Positions 1 through 9,350 are shown, counted from the first letter of the stretch. The stretch is 64,000 nucleotides of DNA from an uncultured Nitrosospira sp. (GCA_900696515.1 CAADGK010000093.1:62001-126000), one strand, 5' to 3'. Notes: generated by a model from the letters alone, not told the origin. Numbers and translations: made by a program.

Positions 1-1
1 C

Positions 2-316
2 CGTGGGAACTACGGAGAAGAATTAGGCCAAGGGGACATCACCACGATTCAGAAAGGCATCAGCACGCGGGCGGATGTGGCGGCGGTCCTGGGCGCTCCG
101 GATCGAATTGTTGAAGCCAATGGCCGTGAAATATTTCATTACTATCACTACGACATCAAATCCGGGTCGATCCTTGTTTTCTCACGCACCAACATCAAAA
201 GCGACGACACCTTCGTCATTTTCGATGGCACGGGAATCGTCGAGGAGGTCGTCGCCGGAAAACGAAAAGGTCCGCTGGAGTTTCAATTCTGGCCCTTCGA
301 CTGGCCTTTCCGCTGA
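2..316 (+). CDS. BamE/SmpA-like protein, C-terminal part (runs off left edge)
   Basis: The frame is open from base 2 to the TGA at 314-316, so only the last 104 residues are visible and the start lies outside the window. The sequence has the BamE/SmpA-like pattern: a short helix with a G-x-x-x-R-x-D-V motif, then LGAPDRIVEANGRE and an aromatic strand (FHYYHY), followed by beta strands. Proteins of this fold are usually outer-membrane-associated lipoproteins. The next gene has a similar layout, so the two may be paralogues in one operon. The fold assignment rests on pattern only, and the function is unknown. Confidence 0.6.
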   Translation, partial: RGNYGEELGQGDITTIQKGISTRADVAAVLGAPDRIVEANGREIFHYYHYDIKSGSILVFSRTNIKSDDTFVIFDGTGIVEEVVAGKRKGPLEFQFWPFDWPFR

Positions 317-335
317 TGCCTTCTCCGGGTTCACC

Positions 336-776
336 ATGTTGAGAACCGCATTGAGTTGGGTGATGCTAGTCCTGGCGGTCACGTCATGGGACGGATGCTC
401 GCAAGGCCCCGTGACAGTGCGGCGAGTGACGCTTAATCAGACGATCTCCGCCGACGATGTGGCTTTTATCGTGCCGGGGAGGACCGATCTCTCCGCAGTC
501 GTGGAGAGACTGGGGACACCGAACGAGATGCTCGCTTCGAAAGAGGGCGTGGTCACCCGGTACTACTTCGCGGATGGGAAATACTTCAAAGCGAATTATG
601 CATGGGGTCTTCGTTTTCTCATGCCCTTCTTTACCCCCGACGTTGATTTGGGGGGCGGCGGGATAGGGAGAGACGTGCTTCAAGTCACGTACGATGACCA
701 CTGGTTCGTCCGTGATCATGCCTTTTCGTTTCATGCCAATTCGTCGGAATTCGTCGTCTGGCCGTTCAAGGACTGA
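336..776 (+). CDS. Putative BamE-like lipoprotein (146 aa)
   Basis: The ATG at 336 is chosen because it begins a hydrophobic leader (LSWVMLVLAVTSW) ending in DGC-SQ, which resembles a lipoprotein signal with a weak lipobox. The frame is open further upstream, but that part overlaps the preceding gene. The mature part contains a D-L-S-x-V-V-E-R-LGTPNE segment followed by an aromatic strand (TRYYFADG), like the BamE-like protein just upstream. It ends in WPFKD, as the upstream protein ends in WPFDWPFR. Inferred role: a small outer-membrane or periplasmic lipoprotein. No specific function is recognised. Confidence 0.6.
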   Translation: MLRTALSWVMLVLAVTSWDGCSQGPVTVRRVTLNQTISADDVAFIVPGRTDLSAVVERLGTPNEMLASKEGVVTRYYFADGKYFKANYAWGLRFLMPFFTPDVDLGGGGIGRDVLQVTYDDHWFVRDHAFSFHANSSEFVVWPFKD

Positions 777-812
777 GCGGGCGAGTACGGCTAGGTAGAC
801 GTACCGTATGAA

Positions 813-841
813 TTGCCCTTGTCTCGCCGGGTCGTTATAAT
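813..841 (+). promoter_or_regulatory. Sigma-70-type promoter, near-leaderless
   Basis: TTGCCC (813-818) and a perfect TATAAT (836-841) are separated by 17 bases. The start site should fall near 847-849, essentially on the ATG at 850, so the downstream mRNA would be leaderless or nearly so. No ribosome-binding site is visible in front of that ATG, which agrees. Confidence 0.5.
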
Positions 842-849
842 GTCGCCCC

Positions 850-1704
850 ATGGGCCAGGGAACGACAGATCCCGCTCCGCGCCGGACACCCGACGACCCC
901 TCCGCTTCCTATATCCCTGCGGATAAAGACACCGAATTTCTCCAGCGAGACGAGCTCCGTCCCATTCGCATCGGTCTCGAACTGTTGAAGCCGGAACTCA
1001 TTCAAAAAGAAGAACGGATCGAGTCCACCATTGTCGTCTTCGGCAGTGCGAGGCTGCATGAGCCGGTGGTGGCCGAACAGGCGCTCAGGCAGGCTGAAGC
1101 GGAGGCGGCCCGCATGCCGACGGATCCGGCATGCCGGCGGAACGTGGCCATCGCGAAGCGGCAGCTCGAACTCGCCAAATATTATGAGGTGGCTCGAGAA
1201 TTCAGCCGGCTGGTTTCGTCCACGTGCCAGGTCGACGGGCGTTGCGACTATGTCGTGGTCACCGGCGGGGGCCCCGGCATTATGGAGGCCGCCAATCGCG
1301 GGGCCGCCGACGTGAATGCCAAGTCAATCGGACTCAACATTACGCTGCCCCATGAGCAACGTCCGAACCCCTATATCACGCCTCGGCTGTGTTTTCAGTT
1401 CCGGTATTTTGCCATCCGGAAAATGCACTTCCTCATCCGGGCCAAGGCCCTGGTCGCCTTTCCGGGAGGATTCGGCACGCTGGATGAACTGTTTGAAACA
1501 TTGACCTTGCTCCAAACGGGCAAAACCGACAAGGTCCTCGTAGTCCTGGTCGGGCGAGACTTCTGGGAGAGACTGATCAACTGGCAGCTGTTGATGGACT
1601 ACGGGCTGATTGCGCCGGCGGATCTGGATCTCTTTCACTATGCGGAAACGGCCCAGGAAGCCTGGGCGCTGATTGCACGCCACAACGGAGTACCCACCAC
1701 ATGA
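850..1704 (+). CDS. LOG-family protein (TIGR00730-type nucleoside 5'-monophosphate phosphoribohydrolase)
   Basis: The 284-aa protein carries the Rossmann-type LOG signature: TGGGPGIMEAANRGA near residue 137 and PGGFGTLDELFE near residue 205. The latter is the PGGxGTxxE active-site motif. Characterised members cleave nucleoside monophosphates to base and ribose 5-phosphate, and were long mis-annotated as lysine decarboxylases. About 85 residues precede the core, so it belongs to the longer bacterial subgroup. The stop overlaps the ATG of the next gene by four bases (ATGA), implying co-translation with the beta-CASP nuclease. The substrate cannot be read from sequence. Confidence 0.85.
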   Translation: MGQGTTDPAPRRTPDDPSASYIPADKDTEFLQRDELRPIRIGLELLKPELIQKEERIESTIVVFGSARLHEPVVAEQALRQAEAEAARMPTDPACRRNVAIAKRQLELAKYYEVAREFSRLVSSTCQVDGRCDYVVVTGGGPGIMEAANRGAADVNAKSIGLNITLPHEQRPNPYITPRLCFQFRYFAIRKMHFLIRAKALVAFPGGFGTLDELFETLTLLQTGKTDKVLVVLVGRDFWERLINWQLLMDYGLIAPADLDLFHYAETAQEAWALIARHNGVPTT

Positions 1705-3098
1705 AACTCTCATTTTACGGCGCAGCGCGGTCGGTGACAGGGAGTCGCCATCTAGTGGAGGCTCCGGGGTTCCGGCTCCTGCTCGATTGCGGGATGTTTC
1801 AAGGCCGCCGTCAGGAAGCATACCGAAGGAATCAGGATCTTGGATTCGACCCCAAGTCGCTCGGGGCCGTACTGCTCTCGCATGCGCATATCGACCACTC
1901 AGGGGCCTTGCCGGTGCTTCCGGGACAGGGATTTTCTGGGAAAGTGTACCTGACGAGGGCCTCCGCGGACCTGGCCGGCATTATGCTTGAGGACTCCGCA
2001 CGAGTGCAGGAATACGACTGTCGATACGTCAATAAACAAGAACGCAGACGCGGAAAGACCTGTGTCCAACCTATTTATGATGCGGACGATGTCCGCAAGA
2101 TTGTAAAGCGGTTTGAAGGCGCCCGGTATGGCGACCAACTGAAGATCGCTCCACGGCTCACGGCATCGTTTCACGATGCCGGTCATATCTTGGGATCAGC
2201 CGCCGTGCGGGTGAAGTACACGGCGCGTGGAACTAGCACCACAGTCCTCTTCAGCGGAGATCTGGGCCGGTCTCACATGCCGATCCTGCGCGATCCCGAA
2301 CCGCCCCCGCCCTGCGATGTGTTGATCCTTGAATCGACCTACGGCGATCGTCTGCACGAACAGGCCGGCGAGGAGATGAAGAAGAAAGCGCAGGATCTGA
2401 TCGAACATGCCAGAACCCACAAGAGCAAGATCATCGTCCCGGCCTTTGCCGTGGGGCGCACGCAGGAGCTGGTGATGCGGATCAAGGAGCTGGTGGGTGA
2501 AGGCCGGGTCGAGCCGATCCCGATTTATATCGATTCTCCGTTGGCGGGGAAAGCCACCGAGGTCTTCAAGCGGCATCCCGAGTGCTATGACGAGGAGACC
2601 ATGAAGACCTTTTCCTCCGGGGGCGATGTCTTTGCCTCCCGCTACATCCACTTTGTGTCGTCGGCCGAAGAGAGCAAGCGCCTCAATGCCATGCGGGGGC
2701 CCTGTGTCATCATCTCCTCATCGGGGATGTGTGAAGGCGGCCGAGTCATTCACCACCTCAAACATGCGATCCAAGATGAAGCGAACGTGATCGTCTTCGT
2801 CGGATTTCAAGCGGAACATACCTTGGGTCGTAAGCTGGTCGAGGGCTGGGATGTCGTGCCGATCTTCGGGGTCCCGACGAAGCGGCGGGCGCAAATCGTC
2901 AAGTTCAACGGCCTGTCCGCCCATGCCGACCGCAATGACCTGTTGGCCTACGTGCGTGCCATCAATCCATTGCCCAGCAAAGTGTTTATCGTCCATGGTG
3001 AAGAGAAGCAGGCCCTGTCGTTGGGCGCAGCCATTCAAGCCGAACATCCAAAGATCGATGTGCGGATCCCCCACCAGGGCAGCACGCATGAAATTTAG
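1701..3098 (+). CDS. MBL-fold RNA metallo-hydrolase, beta-CASP family
   Basis: This 465-aa protein has the metallo-beta-lactamase motif HAHIDH (residues 61-66) that binds two zinc ions. It also has later metal-site segments (SFHDAGHILGS, FSGDLGR), the beta-CASP insert around GRTQELV, and the C-terminal GMCEGGRVIHHLKH and GLSAHAD motifs. These define the CPSF73/Ysh1-like bacterial and archaeal RNases, which act as endo- and/or 5'-exonucleases in the cytoplasm. Length is typical. It overlaps the LOG gene upstream by four bases and the peptidase gene downstream by 11 bases, so the three form one operon. Confidence 0.9.
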   Translation: MKLSFYGAARSVTGSRHLVEAPGFRLLLDCGMFQGRRQEAYRRNQDLGFDPKSLGAVLLSHAHIDHSGALPVLPGQGFSGKVYLTRASADLAGIMLEDSARVQEYDCRYVNKQERRRGKTCVQPIYDADDVRKIVKRFEGARYGDQLKIAPRLTASFHDAGHILGSAAVRVKYTARGTSTTVLFSGDLGRSHMPILRDPEPPPPCDVLILESTYGDRLHEQAGEEMKKKAQDLIEHARTHKSKIIVPAFAVGRTQELVMRIKELVGEGRVEPIPIYIDSPLAGKATEVFKRHPECYDEETMKTFSSGGDVFASRYIHFVSSAEESKRLNAMRGPCVIISSSGMCEGGRVIHHLKHAIQDEANVIVFVGFQAEHTLGRKLVEGWDVVPIFGVPTKRRAQIVKFNGLSAHADRNDLLAYVRAINPLPSKVFIVHGEEKQALSLGAAIQAEHPKIDVRIPHQGSTHEI

Positions 3099-4290
3099 CG
3101 CTGGGCACGCCGCACGGGTCGTGCTCTTGTCCTGCATCGCCGCACTCCTTAGCGGTTGTCTCTCCGTTGCGGCAGCTGAACCAGACCAGCCGCGTCAGCG
3201 CGTTCGAGACCTTGGCGTCATCATCGGCTCCTTCCAACCCGGCCCCCTTAATGCCATTACCGATGTCGCCGGGGTGAAGGTCGGACAGACCACCCTCATC
3301 TCCGGCGAAGGGAAATTGATTCCAGGCCAGGGACCCGTGCGTACCGGTGTCACTGTGGTGATCCCGCGTGACGATGTCTGGAACAAGAAAGTACCGGCGG
3401 GATTCTTCGTCCTCAACGGGACCGGCGAAATGACGGGCCTTTCGTGGGTCGCGGAATCAGGGTTTCTTGAATATCCCATCGCCCTCACCAATACGCTCAA
3501 CATCCCGCGTGTCGCGAACGGCGTCATGAGTTGGATGATCAAGCAGTACCCGGCCATCGGCATCGAAGACGACACGCTCACGCCGGTCGTCGCGGAATGT
3601 GACGACGGACGACTGAATGATATCCAAGGCCGCCATGTGTCTGAGCAAGACGTCATTGCGGCATTGGACAGCGCGAGTAGCGGGCCAGTGAAAGAGGGCA
3701 CAGTCGGTGCCGGGACCGGCATGGTGTCGTATGGATTCAAGGGTGGGATCGGCACATCGTCGAGAAAATTGTCTGAGAAAGAAGGAGGCTATACGGTCGG
3801 GGTCCTCGTGAATGCCAACCATGGCAGACGACCCGAACTCGTCGTGGCTGGTGTGCCGGTGGGGAGACTCTACGAACCGCCACAGCAGATCTCTCACGCG
3901 CTCACACCGGGCCAGAGCGAAGGCTCCATCATCGTGATTATTTCGACCGATGCCCCGCTCGACAGCCGGCAGCTCACGCGACTGGCGAAACGCGCCGCGC
4001 TCGGCCTGGCCCGCACCGGTTCCACGGCACGCCATAGCAGCGGCGACTTCATGCTGGCCTTTTCCACCGCAAACGTCATTCCGCATTATCCCAAAGAGCC
4101 GACCTACCAGCTGACCCATTTGTCTGATACCCATATGAATCCACTCATCACGGCTACGATTGAAGCCACGGAAGAAGCCATCCTCAACGCTCTCACCATG
4201 GCCACCACGGTCACAGGCCGCGATGGACATCGGATTGAGGCGATCGATGTCACCCGCCTGAATCGGATCTTGTACAGGACTCAGCGCTAG
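3088..4290 (+). CDS. P1 family (S58, DmpA-type) peptidase, lipoprotein
   Basis: The ATG at 3088 is chosen because it opens a signal peptide ending in a clear lipobox (LSGC). The frame extends upstream only inside the preceding gene. The mature protein matches the DmpA/L-aminopeptidase D-esterase family: RVRDLGVIIG and NAITDVAGVKVGQT at the start, GTVGAGTGM and then KGGIGTSSR near residues 218-226. In this N-terminal-nucleophile family the precursor cleaves itself before the Ser/Thr following GGIG, here Thr223 or Ser224. Predicted role: release of N-terminal residues from small peptides, outside the cytoplasm. The 400-aa length is normal with a leader. Confidence 0.85.
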   Translation: MKFSAGHAARVVLLSCIAALLSGCLSVAAAEPDQPRQRVRDLGVIIGSFQPGPLNAITDVAGVKVGQTTLISGEGKLIPGQGPVRTGVTVVIPRDDVWNKKVPAGFFVLNGTGEMTGLSWVAESGFLEYPIALTNTLNIPRVANGVMSWMIKQYPAIGIEDDTLTPVVAECDDGRLNDIQGRHVSEQDVIAALDSASSGPVKEGTVGAGTGMVSYGFKGGIGTSSRKLSEKEGGYTVGVLVNANHGRRPELVVAGVPVGRLYEPPQQISHALTPGQSEGSIIVIISTDAPLDSRQLTRLAKRAALGLARTGSTARHSSGDFMLAFSTANVIPHYPKEPTYQLTHLSDTHMNPLITATIEATEEAILNALTMATTVTGRDGHRIEAIDVTRLNRILYRTQR

Positions 4291-4382
4291 GCCGTTGAAT
4301 ACAGTTCTCTATTACTGCGCTTGCATTCCCGTACCCCCCTCGCTATTCTTCCGACCAGCTGTGCACAAAGGAGATCAAGTCG

Positions 4383-4610
4383 ATGGGGGACTATCAGATC
4401 GGCGGCGGATTGCAGCTGATGACGGCCGTGCAAAAGACGGAAGCCTTTGCGGAATTCCTCAAAGCGCGGATGATTCAAGCCCTGGAAACCGAGGATCCGA
4501 CGGAACTGCACTATCTGCTTGCCCAGGTCGATGACTACCATTCGTACCTGTGGCGCTATTACAAAAAACTCGCGCAGACCCGAGCCCAGCGCATGGATCC
4601 GGGAGTCTGA
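4383..4610 (+). CDS. Small hypothetical protein (75 aa)
   Basis: An AAAGGAG ribosome-binding site lies eight bases before the ATG, which supports translation. The protein is helical and charged, with no signal peptide or membrane segment (AFAEFLKARMIQALETEDPTEL is a likely long helix). I do not recognise a family. It stands alone between the peptidase gene and the FIST gene on the same strand. Confidence 0.6.
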   Translation: MGDYQIGGGLQLMTAVQKTEAFAEFLKARMIQALETEDPTELHYLLAQVDDYHSYLWRYYKKLAQTRAQRMDPGV

Positions 4611-4685
4611 CTCTTGATCCGCCCCGGTCAGTGGGATCCCTTCAGCATTCCTGTTTGCTTCTGTTCCACCCCGTGAGGCCGTCCC

Positions 4686-5855
4686 ATGCAGTTTGCCGTC
4701 GCCCTCTCAAGACAGACTGATACTGACGCGGCCGCGTTAGAGGTGGCTGCGGCCATTCGGATGAAACTGAGTGGTACGCCCATCGACCTGGCCTGTGTCT
4801 TCTTCTCCGCGCACCATGCCGAAGGAGCCGGCCGATTGGCCGAAGTGCTGACCGGCACCCTTCGTCCCAGACTCCTCCTCGGCTGCAGCGGCGAGGGAGT
4901 GATTGCCGGAGCGGAGGAACTCGAAACCACGCCGGCGATGACCGTCTGGGCGGCGGTGCTGCCCGACGTCCACCTTCACCCGCTGCAGTCTTCATTTTCA
5001 CCGACCCAGGATCAATTTCATCTCACGGGATGGCCTATCCCCGGAGTCGACGATGGATCCTTCCTGCTGCTTGCCGATCCCTTTACGACGCCGGTTCAAG
5101 ACATCCTCGGCATTGTGGACGATCGATATCCCGGCGCCCAGGCAATCGGTGGACTCGCCGGCGGGGGGCAGGAGGTGGGGGCAAATCGCTTGTTGCTCAA
5201 TGATCAGGCCTTCGACGGCGGACTCGTCGGCGTCCGGCTCTCAGGGGCCGTCGACATTCGCCCGGTGATCTCGCAGGGCTGTCGCCTGATCGGGGAGCGG
5301 TTCGTTGTGACGAAGGCGGAACGGAATCTGATTCACGAACTCGGAGGAGAGCCGGCGTTAGGGAGACTGCAGACCGTGTTTAGTGCATTGCCTGAGGAAG
5401 ACCGACGAGGCGCCAATCGCGCGGTTCACCTCGGCATTGTGATCGACGAGCATCGGAACCGCTTTGAGCGAGGAGATTTTCTCATCCGCAACCTGCTCGG
5501 CGCCGACCAAACCACGGGCGCGGTTGCCGTGGGCGAGGTCGTGCAAGAAGGACAGACGGTGCAGTTCCACCTACGCGATGCGGCGTCGTCCAGCGAGGAG
5601 TTCAATGCGCTCCTGGAGGCGGATCATGCGCGCCATCACCATCCTCCGCTCGGCGCATTGATGTTCAGCTGTTGCGGGCGAGGCCAGGGGCTCTTCGGCA
5701 TACCCAACCATGATGCCGGGGCTGCGGCGGCACAGTTGGGCGCGATCCCACTCGCCGGCTTCTTTGCGCAGGGGGAAATCGGTCCGGTCGGGGGGAGGAA
5801 TTTCCTCCACGGCTATACGGCGAGTCTGGCGCTCTTCGCCGAACGTGACCGCTAG
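4686..5855 (+). CDS. FIST domain protein (FIST N + FIST C)
   Basis: The 389-aa protein has the FIST_N pattern (sequential alpha/beta segments ending LLGCSGEGVIAG near residue 65) and the FIST_C pattern at the end (CCGRGQGLFG, then GFFAQGEIGPVGGRNFLHGYTASLALF). FIST domains are thought to be small-ligand sensory modules, often amino-acid binding, linked to F-box or signal-transduction proteins. This one carries no output domain, so it may act through a partner. No neighbour reveals the pathway. Confidence 0.85.
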   Translation: MQFAVALSRQTDTDAAALEVAAAIRMKLSGTPIDLACVFFSAHHAEGAGRLAEVLTGTLRPRLLLGCSGEGVIAGAEELETTPAMTVWAAVLPDVHLHPLQSSFSPTQDQFHLTGWPIPGVDDGSFLLLADPFTTPVQDILGIVDDRYPGAQAIGGLAGGGQEVGANRLLLNDQAFDGGLVGVRLSGAVDIRPVISQGCRLIGERFVVTKAERNLIHELGGEPALGRLQTVFSALPEEDRRGANRAVHLGIVIDEHRNRFERGDFLIRNLLGADQTTGAVAVGEVVQEGQTVQFHLRDAASSSEEFNALLEADHARHHHPPLGALMFSCCGRGQGLFGIPNHDAGAAAAQLGAIPLAGFFAQGEIGPVGGRNFLHGYTASLALFAERDR

Positions 5856-5924
5856 CAGGCTGTTGAAACAGTCTGCCAGCTTTGTTCTCGCATCGCTCCA
5901 ATGTGTGTGAAGCATATTTCGCCC

Positions 5925-5957
5925 TTCGACCAGACTCAGGGCCGTGGGCATGTCGAA
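5925..5957. repeat. Palindromic intergenic repeat, hairpin module
   Basis: A 33-base imperfect palindrome bounded by TTCGAC and GTCGAA, followed by CGGTGAAGC. Hairpins of the same length and ends occur at 24478-24510 and 25080-25112; the latter is also followed by CGGTGAAGC. It lies between the FIST and FKBP genes. Confidence 0.6.
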
Positions 5958-6124
5958 CGGTGAAGCGTGAAGCGAACAGGCGGAGGAGCGGAAAGGCTCT
6001 CATTCTGCTATCCTGGTTTTGCCCACCCAACAGGAGACCATGGCCCCTCAGTAACCGGCTCGCCGCAGGTTCCAGTTGACCATACCCTCGCTCCCATGCC
6101 ATACAGTGGAAGGAGGAGATTCAT

Positions 6125-6553
6125 ATGAAATCACCATATCTTTCATCACTCATGGCGATCGTCGCGCTGACGTTATCTGTGGGAGTAGGAGGTTCCATGG
6201 CCGAGAATAATCAGGAAGTCACCACGCCGTCCGGGCTGAAATATGTCGATCAGGTGGTCGGCACGGGTGACACGGCAGTCGCAGGGAAGAATGTGAACGT
6301 GCACTACACCGGCTGGCTGGAGAACGGCAAAAAATTCGACAGCTCCGTCGATCGGGGACAACCCTTCTCTTTTCCGCTCGGTGCAGGCCGCGTCATTAAA
6401 GGCTGGGACGAAGGGGTTCAGGGGATGAAGGTGGGCGGCAAGCGCCAGCTGACGATCCCCTCCGATTTGGGTTACGGTTCGCGCGGCGCCGGCGGGGTGA
6501 TCCCACCCAATGCCACGTTGATTTTTGATGTCGAGCTTCTTGGAGTCCGGTGA
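6125..6553 (+). CDS. FKBP-type peptidyl-prolyl cis-trans isomerase, exported
   Basis: A GGAGGAG ribosome-binding site precedes the ATG. Residues 1-26 form a signal peptide ([15 protein letters not shown]). The rest is a single FKBP domain with all landmark segments: [52 protein letters not shown] and [15 protein letters not shown]. It should catalyse proline isomerisation during folding of periplasmic or outer-membrane proteins. The total length of 142 aa is typical of exported single-domain FKBPs. Confidence 0.93.
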   Translation: MKSPYLSSLMAIVALTLSVGVGGSMAENNQEVTTPSGLKYVDQVVGTGDTAVAGKNVNVHYTGWLENGKKFDSSVDRGQPFSFPLGAGRVIKGWDEGVQGMKVGGKRQLTIPSDLGYGSRGAGGVIPPNATLIFDVELLGVR

Positions 6554-6637
6554 CAAGTTCCAAGTGCACAGGCTAGCAGGTCTGTTCTCAACACTCTTGT
6601 CAGCCTTCCAGCTTGCACACTTGTCAGCCAAGTCGTG

Positions 6638-7741
6638 ATGAAACAGACCCCGCTCATCGCACAACATCGCGCCGCCGGCGCCAGGCTGGTCGACTTCGCC
6701 GGATGGGAGATGCCCATCCAGTACAGCGGCGTGCTTGATGAATATCACACCGTTCGCAGCAAAGCCGGGCTCTTCGATGTGAGCCATATGGGCCGGATCA
6801 GTGTATCCGGCCCCGGCTCCGTCGGGTTTCTGCAGTATGTGACCACCAACGATGTCTCCAAGGTTTCCGTCCGCTCGTCGCAGTATTCGATGGTTTGCAA
6901 TCCCGACGGCGGCATCAAGGACGACATCTTTATCTATCACGTCAAACCGTATGAGTTTCTCGTCTGCGTCAATGCTTCGAATCAAGAGAAGATCGTCGCC
7001 TGGCTCATGGAAAAAGTCGCGCATGTGCAAGGCTGCAAGGTCCGGGATCGTTCGGCAGAGCTGGCGCAGATTGCCGTCCAAGGTCCGGTCTCTCGCGACC
7101 TGTTGATCGCAACCGGTGTCTCCGGGGCTACAGACCTGAAAGTTCGGCAATGTGTGGAAGTGACTGCGTTCGGCGGATCTGTCATCATGTCGCGGACCGG
7201 CTACACCGGTGAACTGGGCTATGAACTGTACCTTCCGGCTCAACTGGCCGCCCAAGCCTGGGAGCAGTTGTTGAAAGTCGGTCAGCCGGAGGGCCTCAAG
7301 CCGGCTGGGTTGGGTGCGCGTGACCTGCTCCGGCTCGACATGGGGTATCTGTTGTACGGCAACGATATCAGCGAAGAGACCAGTCCGCTCGAAGCCGGTG
7401 CCGACTGGGTCGTGAATTTCGAGAAAGGTGAGTTCGTCGGTCGCGCGGCCCTGTTGTCTCAACGGACACAGGGGGTGGCGCGGCGCATGGTGGGGTTTGA
7501 ATTGCTTGAAAAGGCCGTTCCACGCCATGGCTTCCCCGTTCTTTCAGCCGGCTCACCGGGGCAATCCATCGGTGAGGTGACAAGTGGTAACCTGTCACCG
7601 ATCTTGCAAAAAGGGATTGGCTTGGCCTCTGTGGAACCACGCTACGCCGAACCGGGGACGAGAATTGCTGTAGATATTCGGGGGAAGGCCGTACCAGCCA
7701 TAGTGGTGAAGCCGCCGTTCTATAGGAAACCCAAGAGCTGA
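6638..7741 (+). CDS. gcvT: Aminomethyltransferase (glycine cleavage T protein)
   Basis: The protein of about 367 aa has the GcvT pattern from the start: TPLIAQHRAAGARLVDFAGWEMPIQY, then LFDVSHMGRI, SRTGYTGELGYELY and GLGARDLLRLDMGYLLYGND. It transfers the aminomethyl-derived carbon from the lipoylated H protein to tetrahydrofolate. A GTG at 6635 directly precedes the ATG at 6638, and the ATG is preferred. No other glycine-cleavage gene is adjacent. The next genes are a Nudix hydrolase and fabI on the same strand. Confidence 0.93.
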   Translation: MKQTPLIAQHRAAGARLVDFAGWEMPIQYSGVLDEYHTVRSKAGLFDVSHMGRISVSGPGSVGFLQYVTTNDVSKVSVRSSQYSMVCNPDGGIKDDIFIYHVKPYEFLVCVNASNQEKIVAWLMEKVAHVQGCKVRDRSAELAQIAVQGPVSRDLLIATGVSGATDLKVRQCVEVTAFGGSVIMSRTGYTGELGYELYLPAQLAAQAWEQLLKVGQPEGLKPAGLGARDLLRLDMGYLLYGNDISEETSPLEAGADWVVNFEKGEFVGRAALLSQRTQGVARRMVGFELLEKAVPRHGFPVLSAGSPGQSIGEVTSGNLSPILQKGIGLASVEPRYAEPGTRIAVDIRGKAVPAIVVKPPFYRKPKS

Positions 7742-7830
7742 TGGCGTATGGCCTATAGCAGAAAGAAGAACGTCGATCCCGTTTGTGGACCTCCTTACGA
7801 TAAGCCATTCGCTATCAGCCATCGACTCCC

Positions 7831-8346
7831 ATGACACGCAACATCTACACCGGAAAAGTCATCACCCTCAACGTCGATACCGTGCCGTTGCCGAACGGAG
7901 TGACGGTGGATCTCGAGACGATCCGCCATCCTGGGGCTTCGGCGGTCGTTCCCGTCAAAGACGATGGGACGGTGGTGTTGATCCGGCAGTTCCGTCATGC
8001 CGCCGGTGGATTCATTTATGAAATCCCCGCCGGCAAACTTGCTCCGGGCGAAGATCCCTTGCAGTGCGCCGCGCGAGAACTCGAAGAGGAGGTCGGCTAT
8101 CGAGCCGCTTCATTCGAACTGCTCTCGAGTATCTTCACGGCGCCGGGATTCGCCGATGAAGTGATTCATGTCTACAAGGCGACCGGTCTCGCGAAAGGTC
8201 ACCAGCACTTGGATCGAGACGAGGTGCTGGATGTCATCGAGATGCCGCTGTCGGAGGCGATCGCGAACATCGAGAATGGGACCATTCGTGATGCCAAGAC
8301 CATCGTGGGATTGCAGGCCGTCTATATCAAGACACAGCGTCGATAA
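7831..8346 (+). CDS. Nudix hydrolase, ADP-ribose pyrophosphatase type
   Basis: The 171-aa protein carries a full Nudix box, G-x5-E-x7-REL-x-EE-x-GY, starting at the Gly of IPAGKLAPGED. The flanks fit the ADP-ribose pyrophosphatase group: an N-terminal strand region (VTVDLETIRHPGASAVVPV), VVLIRQFRHAAGGFIYEIPAGK before the box, and FTAPGFADEVIHVY after it. It probably hydrolyses ADP-ribose or a related nucleotide sugar in the cytoplasm. Substrate assignment is by family similarity only. Confidence 0.88.
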   Translation: MTRNIYTGKVITLNVDTVPLPNGVTVDLETIRHPGASAVVPVKDDGTVVLIRQFRHAAGGFIYEIPAGKLAPGEDPLQCAARELEEEVGYRAASFELLSSIFTAPGFADEVIHVYKATGLAKGHQHLDRDEVLDVIEMPLSEAIANIENGTIRDAKTIVGLQAVYIKTQRR

Positions 8347-8381
8347 GAACACAGCCTCTAGGGGGAAGGAGAACCGTACCT

Positions 8382-9161
8382 ATGTTGCTCAACGGGAAAA
8401 AAGGACTTATCATCGGCGTCGCCAATAAGCACAGCATCGCCTGGGCGATCGCCCAATCGACTGCCGCACAAGGCGCGCAGCTGTTCTTCAATTATCAGAA
8501 TGAGCGTTTGAAGCAGAATGTCGAAGAACTGACGGCCACGTTGCCGGGAGCCAAGGCCTTTCCCTGTGATGTGAGCCATGACGCAGAGATTACCGCCCTC
8601 ATGCAGCAGGTGCAGAAAGACTTCGGCCAAATAGATTTTCTCGTCCACTCGCTGGCCTTCGCGCCCCGTGAGGAGCTGACCGGGCAGTTTATCAACACCA
8701 GTCGCCAGGGGTTTGCCATGGCGCTCGACATCAGCGCCTATTCGTTGATCGCCGTGGCGCGAGCCGCCTTGCCGCTGATGACGGCCGGGGGCTCCATTGT
8801 GACCCTGACCTATCTGGGCAGCGAGCGTGTCGTGCCCCACTACAACGTCATGGGTGTCGCCAAAGCGGCTCTCGAATCGGCCGTCCGCTATCTGGCCTAC
8901 GATCTCGGGCCCCTGAACATCCGTGTCAATGCGATCTCGGCCGGACCGATCAAGACGCTGGCGGCTCGCGGAGTGTCGGGCATTACGAAGATGGTGGATC
9001 ATCATAAGGAAGTGGCTCCTCTCCGGCGGCCGACAGAGCAAGGTGATGTCGGCGATACGGCCCTCTTTTTGGTCAGCTCCCTAGGACGGGGAATCAGCGG
9101 GGAAGTGATCTATGTGGACGGGGGGTTCAATATTCTCGGGATGGTTGCCCCGAGCGAGTAG
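8382..9161 (+). CDS. fabI: Enoyl-[acyl-carrier-protein] reductase (NADH)
   Basis: The 259-aa protein is a divergent short-chain dehydrogenase of the FabI type: GLIIGVANKHSIAWAIA for the cofactor site, FLVHSLAFAP, and the catalytic pair with spacing Y-x6-K in YNVMGVAK. ISAGPIKTLAARGV and the C-terminal EVIYVDGGFNILGM complete the fold. It reduces the enoyl-ACP double bond in the last step of the fatty-acid elongation cycle. A ribosome-binding site (GGGGGAAGGAG) precedes the ATG. Length is standard. Confidence 0.95.
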   Translation: MLLNGKKGLIIGVANKHSIAWAIAQSTAAQGAQLFFNYQNERLKQNVEELTATLPGAKAFPCDVSHDAEITALMQQVQKDFGQIDFLVHSLAFAPREELTGQFINTSRQGFAMALDISAYSLIAVARAALPLMTAGGSIVTLTYLGSERVVPHYNVMGVAKAALESAVRYLAYDLGPLNIRVNAISAGPIKTLAARGVSGITKMVDHHKEVAPLRRPTEQGDVGDTALFLVSSLGRGISGEVIYVDGGFNILGMVAPSE

Positions 9162-9350
9162 GCCGGTGCCGAGACTGGCCAAGCCTAGACCAGCACGGTT
9201 GCAGGGCATGAAGGGTGCGGTGGCCCTGATCCGTACAAGAGCGGACTCCCGTGTGTCTTTTCTGCGTCACGTCTGTTCAGACATGAAGCACAATCGATGG
9301 TCTAGACATACGTTATCAAAGAGTTAGGGATGTCATGGCACACAGCACCG

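Noticed and set aside
4295-4534. A 79-aa + strand frame overlapping the 75-aa gene at 4383
   Set aside because: It has no ribosome-binding site and is Asp/Arg-rich, while the 4383 frame has a strong site and normal composition.
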